Assembly: GCA_044464175.1 (NCBI GenBank)
Contig: JBIQLO010000034.1
Location: 1 to 25,485, forward strand
Source: JBIQLO01 sp044464175
GTDB lineage: Bacteria; Planctomycetota; Phycisphaerae; Tepidisphaerales; Tepidisphaeraceae
Reading direction: 5' to 3'
DNA length: 25,485 bases
The notes under the pieces were generated by a model, which saw nothing but the letters and a program-made list of their open reading frames with translations, was not told the DNA's origin and ran no database searches. Made by a program: the position numbers and the translations under genes. This document shows, one piece after another, positions 14,292 through 21,029 of the stretch. How positions within the stretch are numbered: the first letter of the stretch is position 1; each line of letters opens with the position of its first letter.

Positions 14292-15359
14292 ATGGAAGCC
14301 AACCGTTACCACCGCCAGATGCTCCTGCCGTCCTTTGGGCCCGAGGGTCAGTCGCGGCTGGCGCGGGCGCGGGTGGTCCTGGTGGGGTGTGGGGCATTAG
14401 GGGGCGTCATCGCGGAACAACTGGTGCGGGCGGGGGTGGGGCGGCTGCGGCTGATCGACCGGGATATTGTGGAATGGACGAACCTGCAGCGGCAGGTGCT
14501 GTTTGAGGAGGAGGATGCCCGCAAGGGAACGCCCAAGGCGGTGGCGGCGGCCGAGAGGCTGGGGCGGATCAACTCAGAGGCGCAGGTTGAGCCGGTGGTG
14601 GCGGATTTGCATGGGGGGAATGTCGAAGCGTTGATCGTGGGCGGTTGGCCGTCGGCGGAACAGGCAAACGCCGATACTCAGTCGCCAACGGCCAACTTGA
14701 TCCTGGACGGTACGGACAACGCCGAGACACGCTACCTGCTGAACGATGTGGCGGTGAAGGAGGGCATTGCCTGGATATACGGGGCGTGTATCGGGACTGA
14801 AGGGCGAACGATGCTTGTGCGGCCGGGGGTCACCCCTTGCCTGCGATGCCTGTTTCCCGATCCGCCGGCGCCGGGAGAATTGCCGACCTGCGATACGGCG
14901 GGGGTGCTGGGGCCGGCGGCGGCGGTGGTGGCATCGCTGCAGGCGGCGGCAGCGCTGCGGCTGCTCACCGGGGATGAGACGCATGGGGGGACGCTGGTGA
15001 CGCTGGATGTCTGGCGGCCCCGGTTTCACGTCCTGTCGTGCGCGGACGACCGGCGGGCGGATTGCCCAACGTGCGGGCGGCGGCAGTTTGAATTTCTGAA
15101 TCGGCCCCATGGCGGGGGGACCGCGCGGCTGTGCGGGCGGGATGCGGTGCAGATTCAGGGAGAAGGGCGGACGGATTTGGGGCGATCGGCAGACCGGCTG
15201 GCGGGGGTGGGGGCGGTGGAGCGGACGCGCTATTTTGTCCGCTGCCGGCTGGAGGAGGGGATTGTGTTGACGCTCTTTGCCGATGGACGGGCGATTATCC
15301 AGGGGACGGGGGATGTGGGGCGGGCGCGGTCGATTTACGCACGGTTTGTGGGGGTGTAG
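14292..15359 (+). CDS. ThiF/MoeB-like E1 adenylyltransferase
   Basis: A 355-residue cytosolic enzyme expected to adenylate the C-terminal Gly-Gly of a small ubiquitin-like sulfur carrier (ThiS, MoaD or CysO type). Motifs: nucleotide-binding GCGALG (32-37), IDRDIVEWTNLQRQ (55-68), Lys82, DGTDN (139-143), a Cys in LPTCDTAGVLGP (Cys200) and two zinc CxxC pairs (183/186 and 258/261). The C-terminal domain with CGRDAVQI and LTLFADGRAIIQGTGD resembles Bacillus-type ThiF. There is no rhodanese domain. Residues 118-135 are an insertion encoded by a heptad repeat element just before the DGTDN strand. Partners may be thiamine or cysteine synthesis; the cysM cluster lies 1.5 kb downstream on the same strand. 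Confidence 0.85.
   Translation: MEANRYHRQMLLPSFGPEGQSRLARARVVLVGCGALGGVIAEQLVRAGVGRLRLIDRDIVEWTNLQRQVLFEEEDARKGTPKAVAAAERLGRINSEAQVEPVVADLHGGNVEALIVGGWPSAEQANADTQSPTANLILDGTDNAETRYLLNDVAVKEGIAWIYGACIGTEGRTMLVRPGVTPCLRCLFPDPPAPGELPTCDTAGVLGPAAAVVASLQAAAALRLLTGDETHGGTLVTLDVWRPRFHVLSCADDRRADCPTCGRRQFEFLNRPHGGGTARLCGRDAVQIQGEGRTDLGRSADRLAGVGAVERTRYFVRCRLEEGIVLTLFADGRAIIQGTGDVGRARSIYARFVGV
14644..14696. repeat. Heptad inverted-repeat element C (inside the thiF-like gene)
   Basis: The left arm (14644-14657, GTTGGCC GTCGGCG) and right arm (14683-14696) are inverted copies matching at 13 of 14 positions, with a 25-nt spacer. It is the same GTTGGCC family as the element after the JAMM peptidase. It is read through in frame and codes for residues 118-135 of the enzyme. 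Confidence 0.75.
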
Positions 15360-15396
15360 GGGCGGATTGGTGCGAGCGGAATCCCCTCTGCCTGCT

Positions 15397-15422
15397 CTCC
15401 CCCGCAGCACATTGCGGGGGAG
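15397..15422. terminator. Hairpin between convergent thiF-like and desaturase genes
   Basis: CTCCCCCGCA (15397-15406) pairs perfectly with TGCGGGGGAG (15413-15422) around a 6-nt loop. It stands midway between two convergent stop codons (15359 and 15440) and probably ends both transcripts, although a T-run is weak on either side. Confidence 0.55.
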
Positions 15423-15439
15423 GAAAATTTCCCGCCGCT

Positions 15440-16570
15440 TCAGGTGACCGGTTTACCCATCTGGACCAACCAGCGGAAATGGGAGGCGATGGCGGAGAAG
15501 ATGGAGCGGTGGGCCGAGTAGCGGATGCCAAATTCCTTGCAGGTCTCCTCCACCACCTTGGAGAGGGCGGGATAGTGAACGTGGCAGATTTTGTGGAGCA
15601 GGTGGTGCTCGATCTGGAAGTTCAAGCCGCCGAGGAACCAGCAGAGAATCGGATTGCGGCGGGAGAAATTGACGGTGGTGAGCACCTGATGGACGGCCCA
15701 GTCGGTGCCCATGCGCTCCCCCTGGGGCGTGGGGACGGGGGCGGGAAACTCAGCCTCACCGACGCAATGAGCCAGTTGGAAGACGACGCTCAGGACGATG
15801 CCGCTGACGAAACTGGCCAGAATGTAGACGCCGAGCACGGCCCACCAGGGGTGGAGCAGTAAGGGGATGCCGAATGCCATGAGAAAGAAGGTGGCCTTGC
15901 CGCCGATGAAGATGAGCAGGTCGCCGCCGCGCGGTCGGGTGATTTTATGGTCACCGATCCGGCCGGTGGCGATGTTGTAGAAATCATCATAAAAGTGCCA
16001 CTTGATGGCCAGGAAGCCGTAGAGCAGCCACATATAGACGCATTGAAGGCGGTGGAACCAGAGCCGCTTCTGCTGGGGGGTGAGGCGGGCGAGGATGCCA
16101 ACGTCGATGTCGTCGTCGTGGCCGTCCACGTTGGGGAAGGTGTGGTGGATGGCATTGTGCTTCCAGTCCCAGATGTAGGAACTGCCGCCCATGAGATCCA
16201 GCGTCATGGCCATGATCTTGTTGATCCAGGAGCGCTCTGAGTAGGACTTGTGGCCGCCGTCATGCTGGATGTTGAAGCCGATGGCGGCGATGGCGACGCC
16301 CAGGACCGTGGCCAGGGGAATGACGGTCCACCAGCTTGTGGCAACGAACAGGAGCAGGAGATAGGCCGCGGCGAACCAGGCTAAGATGGTGGCGGTCTTG
16401 AAGTACATCTGGGGGCAATCGCGGCGGCGGTGGCCGGTCTGCTCGAAGTAGGCGTCGACGCGGCGGCGGAGTTCGGTGAGGAACCCTTCATTTCGGCTGA
16501 ATTTAAGGCTGTTATGGCGTGCGGCAGGGGTGGGGGTGGAGGAAGAGACTGCGGGCGTGCTTTGCGGCAT
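15440..16570 (-). CDS. Fatty acid desaturase (acyl-CoA/linoleoyl-CoA desaturase type)
   Basis: A 376-residue membrane di-iron enzyme that introduces a double bond into an acyl chain. The three histidine boxes are HDGGH (103-107), HNAIHH (138-143) and QIEHH (319-323). The Gln in the third box is typical of front-end (delta-5/delta-6) desaturases, but there is no cytochrome b5 domain, so an external electron donor is needed. About four to five membrane helices lie at residues 60-100, 175-192 and 220-265. AAAGGAG stands 7 nt before ATG 16570. The open frame continues far upstream over cysM and is not coding there. The regiospecificity cannot be read. It interrupts an otherwise plus-strand sulfur region. 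Confidence 0.9.
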   Translation of the reverse strand: MPQSTPAVSSSTPTPAARHNSLKFSRNEGFLTELRRRVDAYFEQTGHRRRDCPQMYFKTATILAWFAAAYLLLLFVATSWWTVIPLATVLGVAIAAIGFNIQHDGGHKSYSERSWINKIMAMTLDLMGGSSYIWDWKHNAIHHTFPNVDGHDDDIDVGILARLTPQQKRLWFHRLQCVYMWLLYGFLAIKWHFYDDFYNIATGRIGDHKITRPRGGDLLIFIGGKATFFLMAFGIPLLLHPWWAVLGVYILASFVSGIVLSVVFQLAHCVGEAEFPAPVPTPQGERMGTDWAVHQVLTTVNFSRRNPILCWFLGGLNFQIEHHLLHKICHVHYPALSKVVEETCKEFGIRYSAHRSIFSAIASHFRWLVQMGKPVT

Positions 16571-16807
16571 GCAATGCTCCTTTGGTATGGCGGGCCAATC
16601 CGTTGCGCCATTGTGTCGCCCCAGCACGGTGCAGGGGGCCGGACCAAAAGAGCAGGCGGGAATGAACGACGCCCCACTATAGGCGTGGGGCCGGCGGGAA
16701 TCCAGCGCTGGGGAATGGCGGCTTGCCCAGTGGGCGCGGGAAGCAAAAGTCGCTATTTTTGTCGCGCAGGATAGTTGGAGATCCGGTTCATTGAAGCAGC
16801 GGAGAAA
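16571..16807. other. Divergent intergenic region (desaturase / cysM)
   Basis: No gene is seen. A hairpin GCCCCAC (16671-16677) with GTGGGGC (16685-16691) overlaps TATAGT read on minus (16683-16678), a possible -10 box for the desaturase, although no good -35 accompanies it. The remaining gap up to cysM is occupied by heptad element D. Confidence 0.35.
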
Positions 16808-16860
16808 AGGGAAGAGGGAAAAATTGCGGAGCGGGCGGCTTGATGTTTTCCTACTTCCCT
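16808..16860. repeat. Heptad inverted-repeat element D (upstream of cysM)
   Basis: The left arm (16808-16822, AGGGAAGAGGGAAAA) and right arm (16846-16860) are inverted copies matching at 13 of 15 positions, with a 23-nt spacer. The 7-nt phasing shows as AAAAGGG, AAGAGGG. It ends 19 nt before the cysM start codon. Confidence 0.6.
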
Positions 16861-16879
16861 GTAGTATTACTAGGAATTC

Positions 16880-17842
16880 ATGGTGGGACTTGTAGCACCA
16901 CAACCTGCGGTTCGGCATGGGCACTCGGTTTTGGACCTGATCGGCAACACGCCGTTGTTGTCTTTCAAGCGCGTGGCCGAGGCGGTGGCGCCGGTGCGCG
17001 TGTATGCCAAGGCGGAGTGGTACAACCCCGGCGGCAGCGTGAAGGACCGGGCGGCGATGAACATGATCCTGGATGGCGAGCGGCGGGGGCTGCTGACGCC
17101 GGACAAGACGATCATTGACGCCACCAGCGGAAACACGGGGATCGCCTACGCCATGATTGCGGCCGAGCGGGGGTATAAGCTGGCGCTGGCGTTGCCGAAG
17201 AACGCCAGCCTGGAGCGCAAGCAATGCCTGCGGGCGTATGGGGCGGAGTTGATCCTGACCGATCCGACCGAGAGCACGGACGGGGCGCAGCGGTATGTGC
17301 GGGATCTGGTGGCGGCCAATCCCGATCGCTATTTCTATCCGGACCAGTACAACAACGATGCCAACTGGCAGGCGCACTATGAGACGACGGGGGTGGAGAT
17401 CTGGCGGCAGACGGGGGGGCAGGTAACGCATTTCGTCACCGGGCTGGGGACCAGCGGCACGTTCATGGGGACGAGCCGGCGGCTGAAAGAGATGAATCCG
17501 AATATTCAGTGCATCAGCATGCAGCCCGATGCGCCGCTGCATGGGCTGGAGGGGCTCAAGCACATGCCGACGGCGCTGGTGCCGGGGATATATGAGCCTT
17601 CACTGGCGGATGACCAGATTGAAGTGGCGACGGAGGATGCGCATCGGATGGTGGTGCGGCTGGCGCGGGAGGAAGGGCTGCTGGTGGGGGTGTCCTCCGG
17701 GGCGAACCTGGTGGCGGCGCTGGAGGTGGCCAAGCGCATGAAGGAGGGGGTGGTGGTGACGATCTTCTGTGACTCGGCGGCGAAATATCTGTCGGAGCCG
17801 TTCTGGGAGGAGATCACGGCCGAGGCGGAGAACTGGCCATGA
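16880..17842 (+). CDS. cysM: Cysteine synthase CysM, likely O-phosphoserine/carrier type
   Basis: A 320-residue PLP enzyme of fold type II that replaces the O-linked leaving group of an activated serine with sulfur. Lys55 in NPGGSVKDR should bind PLP; SGNTG (83-87), GTSGT (190-194) and SSG (272-274) form the substrate and phosphate loops. Segments such as HYETTGVEIW and LKHMPTALVPGIYEP resemble mycobacterial CysM, which uses O-phosphoserine and the thiocarboxylated carrier CysO. Ordinary CysK differs in these places, and a true CysK is encoded 1.5 kb downstream. The stop overlaps the JAMM peptidase start as ATGA, so the two are translated together. The ribosome-binding site is weak (AGGA, 4 nt before the ATG). 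Substrate preference is inferred. Confidence 0.85.
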   Translation: MVGLVAPQPAVRHGHSVLDLIGNTPLLSFKRVAEAVAPVRVYAKAEWYNPGGSVKDRAAMNMILDGERRGLLTPDKTIIDATSGNTGIAYAMIAAERGYKLALALPKNASLERKQCLRAYGAELILTDPTESTDGAQRYVRDLVAANPDRYFYPDQYNNDANWQAHYETTGVEIWRQTGGQVTHFVTGLGTSGTFMGTSRRLKEMNPNIQCISMQPDAPLHGLEGLKHMPTALVPGIYEPSLADDQIEVATEDAHRMVVRLAREEGLLVGVSSGANLVAALEVAKRMKEGVVVTIFCDSAAKYLSEPFWEEITAEAENWP

Positions 17843-18291
17843 TGCCACTAATTTTGAGCGAGGCATTGAAGCGCCGGATCGAGGCCGAGGGGTCGGCGGC
17901 CTACCCGCACGAGTGCTGCGGGGTGATGGTGGGGCGGGACGGCGCGGCGGGGCGAGTGGTTGAGCGGCTGGAGGCGATGGACAATGTGTGGGATGCGGCC
18001 GAGCAGCGGCGGCGATTCGCCATCGATCCGAAGGCGCTGATGCGGATTGACAGGGAGGTCGCGGCCGAAGGGAAGGTGGTGCTTGGGTTTTATCACAGCC
18101 ATCCGGACCACCCGGCCCGTCCGAGCGAGACGGACCGGATGTACGGCTGGCCGTTTTACAGCTATGTAATTGTGTCGATTCAAAATCGGCAGCCGGCGGA
18201 GATGACCTGCTGGATGCTGAATGAAGAGACGGAGCAGTTTGAAGAACAATCGTTGGCCGTTGGCCGTGGGCCGTTGACCGACGATCATTGA
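17839..18291 (+). CDS. JAMM/MPN+ zinc metallopeptidase, Mec-like
   Basis: A 150-residue metallopeptidase. The JAMM set is complete: Glu25 in PHECCGVMVG, His86 and His88 in HSHP, Ser96 and Asp99. In mycobacteria the homologue Mec cuts cysteine off the CysO-cysteine adduct formed by CysM. The ATGA overlap with cysM supports the same job here. No CysO-like gene lies beside it, unlike the mec-cysO-cysM order of mycobacteria. Its last 13 or so residues (SLAVGRGPLTDDH) are encoded by the left arm of a heptad repeat element, and the stop falls in the spacer of that element. The natural C-terminus has therefore probably been rewritten. An ATG one codon in is also possible. Confidence 0.85.
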   Translation: MMPLILSEALKRRIEAEGSAAYPHECCGVMVGRDGAAGRVVERLEAMDNVWDAAEQRRRFAIDPKALMRIDREVAAEGKVVLGFYHSHPDHPARPSETDRMYGWPFYSYVIVSIQNRQPAEMTCWMLNEETEQFEEQSLAVGRGPLTDDH

Positions 18292-18331
18292 ATACAGTGT
18301 TTCGGCCCACGGCCCACGGCCCGCGGCCAAC
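18252..18331. repeat. Heptad inverted-repeat element E (JAMM peptidase-sseA junction)
   Basis: The clearest copy. The left arm has four units, GTTGGCC, GTTGGCC, GTGGGCC, GTTGACC (18252-18279). The right arm has GGCCCAC, GGCCCAC, GGCCCGC, GGCCAAC (18304-18331). Inverted, the arms agree at 24 of 28 positions, and the spacer is 24 nt. The left arm codes for the tail of the peptidase, and the right arm ends 21 nt before the sseA start. Confidence 0.85.
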
Positions 18332-18352
18332 GGAAGAGAAAGGAAAACAGCC

Positions 18353-19234
18353 ATGAGCGAGTATGCACATCCGGAGTTGCTGGTCAGCACCGATTGGGTG
18401 GCCGAGCATTTGAACGACCCGAAGGTGAAGATTGTGGAGGTGGACGTGGACACCACCTCGTACGACAAGGGGCACATCAAGAACGCGATCGGGTGGAACT
18501 GGCAGACGGACCTGAACGACCGGGTTCGCCGGGACATCGTCGATCCGCGCACGTTCGCGGAATTGTGCCGCAAGGCCGGGATCAACAACGACGACACCGT
18601 CGTGTTCTACGGGGACAACAACAACTGGTTCGCCTCCTGGGCGCTGTGGCAGTTCAAGTACCACGGGCACAAGGATGTGCGGCTGATGAACGGCGGGCGC
18701 AAGAAGTGGGAACTGGAGAAGCGCGAGCTGGTGACGGAGCGGCCCAGCTTCGAGCGCAGCAACTATTCCATTCCGGCGACCGACGAGAGCATCCGCGCTT
18801 ATCGGCGGGAGGTGGAGGACGTGGTGGACAGCGGCAAGGCCAACCTGGTGGACGTGCGGTCGCCGGATGAATACACGGGCAAGGTGATCGCCCCTCCGGG
18901 CATGACCGAGACCGCGCAGCGCGGCGGGCATGTGCCGGGCGCCCGGAACATTCCCTGGTCGAAGGCGGCCAACGAAGATGGCACGTTCAAGAGCGCGGAC
19001 GAGCTGCGCAAGCTCTACAGCGATGCGGGCGTGGATTTCAACAAGCCGACGATCGCCTACTGCCGCATCGGCGAGCGTTCCAGCCACACATGGTTCGTGC
19101 TCAAGTACCTGCTGGGCGTGAACAACGTGAAGAATTATGATGGGAGCTGGACCGAGTGGGGCAACCTGGTGGGCGCTCCGATCGAGACCGGCGCCGGCGT
19201 GGAGACCGCCAAGGCGGACGTGCGGTGCCAGTAA
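18353..19234 (+). CDS. sseA: Thiosulfate sulfurtransferase (two-domain rhodanese)
   Basis: A 293-residue enzyme that moves sulfane sulfur, classically from thiosulfate, through a persulfide on a cysteine. An inactive N-terminal rhodanese domain (about 8-130) precedes the catalytic one (about 155-285). The active-site loop is CRIGERS with Cys237, matching mycobacterial SseA (AYCRIGERSSHTWFVL). GSWTEWGNLVGAPI closes the second domain as expected. AAAGGA (18339-18344) lies 8 nt before ATG 18353. It sits between the JAMM peptidase and cysK, so it may load sulfur onto the carrier used by CysM or make sulfide available; this is inference from position. Heptad elements flank it on both sides. Confidence 0.92.
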   Translation: MSEYAHPELLVSTDWVAEHLNDPKVKIVEVDVDTTSYDKGHIKNAIGWNWQTDLNDRVRRDIVDPRTFAELCRKAGINNDDTVVFYGDNNNWFASWALWQFKYHGHKDVRLMNGGRKKWELEKRELVTERPSFERSNYSIPATDESIRAYRREVEDVVDSGKANLVDVRSPDEYTGKVIAPPGMTETAQRGGHVPGARNIPWSKAANEDGTFKSADELRKLYSDAGVDFNKPTIAYCRIGERSSHTWFVLKYLLGVNNVKNYDGSWTEWGNLVGAPIETGAGVETAKADVRCQ

Positions 19235-19241
19235 TTGCAAC

Positions 19242-19315
19242 GTTGCCAGCCGCCAGTCGCCGGAGAATACTTTCCGGCACTGGCGAGCGGCAACTGATCA
19301 CTGACAACTGACGAG
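19242..19315. repeat. Heptad inverted-repeat element F (sseA-cysK junction)
   Basis: Left units GTTGCCA, GCCGCCA, GTCGCCG (19242-19262) face right units CCGGCAC, TGGCGAG, CGGCAAC, TGATCAC, TGACAAC, TGACGAG (19274-19315). The 16-nt arms 19242-19257 and 19279-19294 agree at 13 of 16 positions, with a 21-nt spacer. The last unit runs into the cysK ribosome-binding site, GAGGA (19313-19317). Confidence 0.8.
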
Positions 19316-19321
19316 GAACAT

Positions 19322-20284
19322 ATGCCTCTTAAACCTCAGGGACGGATTTTCGACGACATCACCCAGACGATTGGCGGCACGCCGCTGGTGCGGTTGAATC
19401 GGCTGGTTCCCAAGGACCAGGCGACGGTGCTGGTCAAGTGTGAGTTTTTCAACCCGCTCAACAGCGTCAAGGACCGCATCGGCGTGGCGATGATCGAGGC
19501 GGCCGAGCGCGCGGGGAAGCTGGACAAGCAGACGGTGGTCGTGGAGCCGACCAGCGGGAACACGGGCATCGCCCTGGCGTTTGTGTGCGCGGCCAAGGGA
19601 TACAAGCTCATTTTGACGATGCCCGAGAGCATGAGCATTGAGCGGCGGCGGCTGCTCAAGGCGTTGGGTGCGCAGGTGGTGCTGACGCCCGCGGCGGAGG
19701 GGATGAAAGGGGCGATTCAGAAGGCCGAATCCATTGCTTCGGAGCATCCCAAGAGCTTCATTCCCCAGCAGTTTTCGAATCCGGCCAATCCGGAGATTCA
19801 CCGCCAGACCACGGCGGAGGAGATCTGGCAGGACACCGGCGGCAAGGTGGACATCCTGATCTCCGGCGTGGGCACCGGCGGCACGCTGACGGGCGTGGGA
19901 GAGGTGATCAAGCAGCGCAAGCCCGGTTTCCGGGTCGTGGCCGTGGAACCGACCAGTTCGCCGGTGATCAAGCAGACGCTCGAGCATCAGCCGCTGAAGC
20001 CGGGACGGCACAAGATTCAGGGGCTGGGCGCCGGCTTCGTGCCGGAGAACCTGCACACGGACGTGGTGGACGAGGTGGTGGAAATCACGGATGAGGAGTC
20101 ATTCGAGTGGGCCAAACGGCTTCACAAGGAGGAGGGCATCTTCGGCGGCATCTCCAGCGGCGCGGCAGTTTGCGCGGCGGCGAAGGTGGCGGCGCGGCCG
20201 GAGAACAAGGGAAAGCTGATCGTGGCGATCCTGCCCAGCTTCGGGGAGCGGTATCTGAGCACGCCGCTGTTTGAGGAGGAGTGA
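19322..20284 (+). CDS. cysK: Cysteine synthase A (O-acetylserine sulfhydrylase)
   Basis: A 320-residue cytosolic PLP enzyme that joins sulfide and O-acetylserine to make cysteine. Lys50 in NPLNSVKDR binds PLP; TSGNTG (77-82) and GVGTGGTLTG are the ligand loops. The region GLGAGFVPENLHTDVVDEV is typical of CysK, and the length matches the family. GAGGA lies 4 nt before ATG 19322. It is a distinct paralogue of the cysM product encoded upstream in the same run, so two cysteine-forming routes with different acceptors are likely. No serine acetyltransferase gene is in the window. Confidence 0.95.
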   Translation: MPLKPQGRIFDDITQTIGGTPLVRLNRLVPKDQATVLVKCEFFNPLNSVKDRIGVAMIEAAERAGKLDKQTVVVEPTSGNTGIALAFVCAAKGYKLILTMPESMSIERRRLLKALGAQVVLTPAAEGMKGAIQKAESIASEHPKSFIPQQFSNPANPEIHRQTTAEEIWQDTGGKVDILISGVGTGGTLTGVGEVIKQRKPGFRVVAVEPTSSPVIKQTLEHQPLKPGRHKIQGLGAGFVPENLHTDVVDEVVEITDEESFEWAKRLHKEEGIFGGISSGAAVCAAAKVAARPENKGKLIVAILPSFGERYLSTPLFEEE

Positions 20285-20335
20285 GGAACAACGGATTGAA
20301 GATCTGGAAGTAGTTTCAAAGGAAGCAGTACTGAA

Positions 20336-20947
20336 ATGGCAGAACAAAAATCAACGAACATCACCTGGCACGAGGGCAGCGTTACACGGCAGGAGCGGCA
20401 GACGCTTCTGAATCAGAAGGGCGTGACGGTCTGGATGACGGGGCTGAGCGCCTCGGGCAAATCGACCATCGCGGTCATTCTGGAGCAGATGCTGCTGCAC
20501 CGGAAGAAGCACGCCTACCGGCTGGACGGGGACAACATCCGCCACGGGCTGAACAAGAACCTGGGCTTCAGCGCTGAGGACCGGGCGGAGAACATCCGTC
20601 GCATCGGCGAGGTGGCCAAGCTCTTCACCGACGCGGGGGTGATCGCCATCACCAGCTTCATCAGCCCGTACAAGCGGGACCGGGATGCGGTCCGGGCCAG
20701 CATGCAGCCGGGCGAGTTCATTGAGGTCTATGTCAAAGCCAGCCTCGCGGCGGCCGAGAAGCGCGACCCCAAGGGGCTTTACAAGAAGGCCCGCGCGGGG
20801 GAGATCAAGGGGTTCACCGGGATCGACGATCCCTATGAGGCGCCGGAGAAGGCGGAACTGGTGATCGACACCGAATCAATGGCGGCTGACGAAGCGGCCG
20901 GCCTGATTCTGGATTACCTGGAAAAGAACGGCTATCTGGCCGCCTAA
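20336..20947 (+). CDS. cysC: Adenylylsulfate (APS) kinase
   Basis: A 203-residue cytosolic kinase that phosphorylates APS to PAPS, for sulfate reduction or sulfation. Motifs: P-loop GLSASGKST (36-44), DGDNIRHGLN (64-73), the segment FISPYKRDR (108-116) and DDPYEAPEKAELVIDT near the C-terminus. It is a stand-alone kinase with no fused sulfurylase. ATG 20336 follows cysK by 51 nt, with an AAAGGAAG box somewhat far upstream. The ATP sulfurylase and PAPS reductase genes are not in the window. Downstream, past heptad element G, is a PHP phosphoesterase that could remove pAp, the by-product of PAPS use. Confidence 0.95.
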   Translation: MAEQKSTNITWHEGSVTRQERQTLLNQKGVTVWMTGLSASGKSTIAVILEQMLLHRKKHAYRLDGDNIRHGLNKNLGFSAEDRAENIRRIGEVAKLFTDAGVIAITSFISPYKRDRDAVRASMQPGEFIEVYVKASLAAAEKRDPKGLYKKARAGEIKGFTGIDDPYEAPEKAELVIDTESMAADEAAGLILDYLEKNGYLAA

Positions 20948-20955
20948 GGAAGTGG

Positions 20956-21027
20956 GGGCGCCGAGTGCTGGGATGCGCGGAAGTTCGCGCCTGGCACTCG
21001 GCGCCCGGCACCCGGCACCCGGCACTT
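20956..21027. repeat. Heptad inverted-repeat element G (cysC-PHP junction)
   Basis: Left arm 20956-20969 and right arm 20993-21006 are inverted copies at 13 of 14 positions, with a 23-nt spacer. The spacer holds an inner hairpin, GCGCG (20975-20979) with CGCGC (20986-20990). Tandem units follow on the right: GGCACTC, GGCGCCC, GGCACCC, GGCACCC, GGCACTT (20993-21027), ending 2 nt before the next start codon. It starts 9 nt after the cysC stop. Confidence 0.85.
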
Positions 21028-21029
21028 TC

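Noticed and set aside
16840..16867. TTGATG and TAGTAT as a cysM promoter
   Set aside because: The -35 lies in the spacer and the gap between boxes is the right arm of heptad element D; the hexamers are weak and would place the transcript start almost at the ATG.
15440..17563. 707-codon minus-strand frame that would extend the desaturase upstream through cysM
   Set aside because: The desaturase has a strong ribosome-binding site before ATG 16570 and a normal length from there. The rest lies antisense to a clear cysM.
20993..21027. Tandem GGCACCC-type units considered as a CRISPR array
   Set aside because: Units are 7 nt with no spacers and no cas genes nearby.
20952..21029. 26-codon upstream extension of the PHP phosphoesterase
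   Set aside because: It is translated from the heptad repeat element and precedes the conserved MIDLHSHS start.
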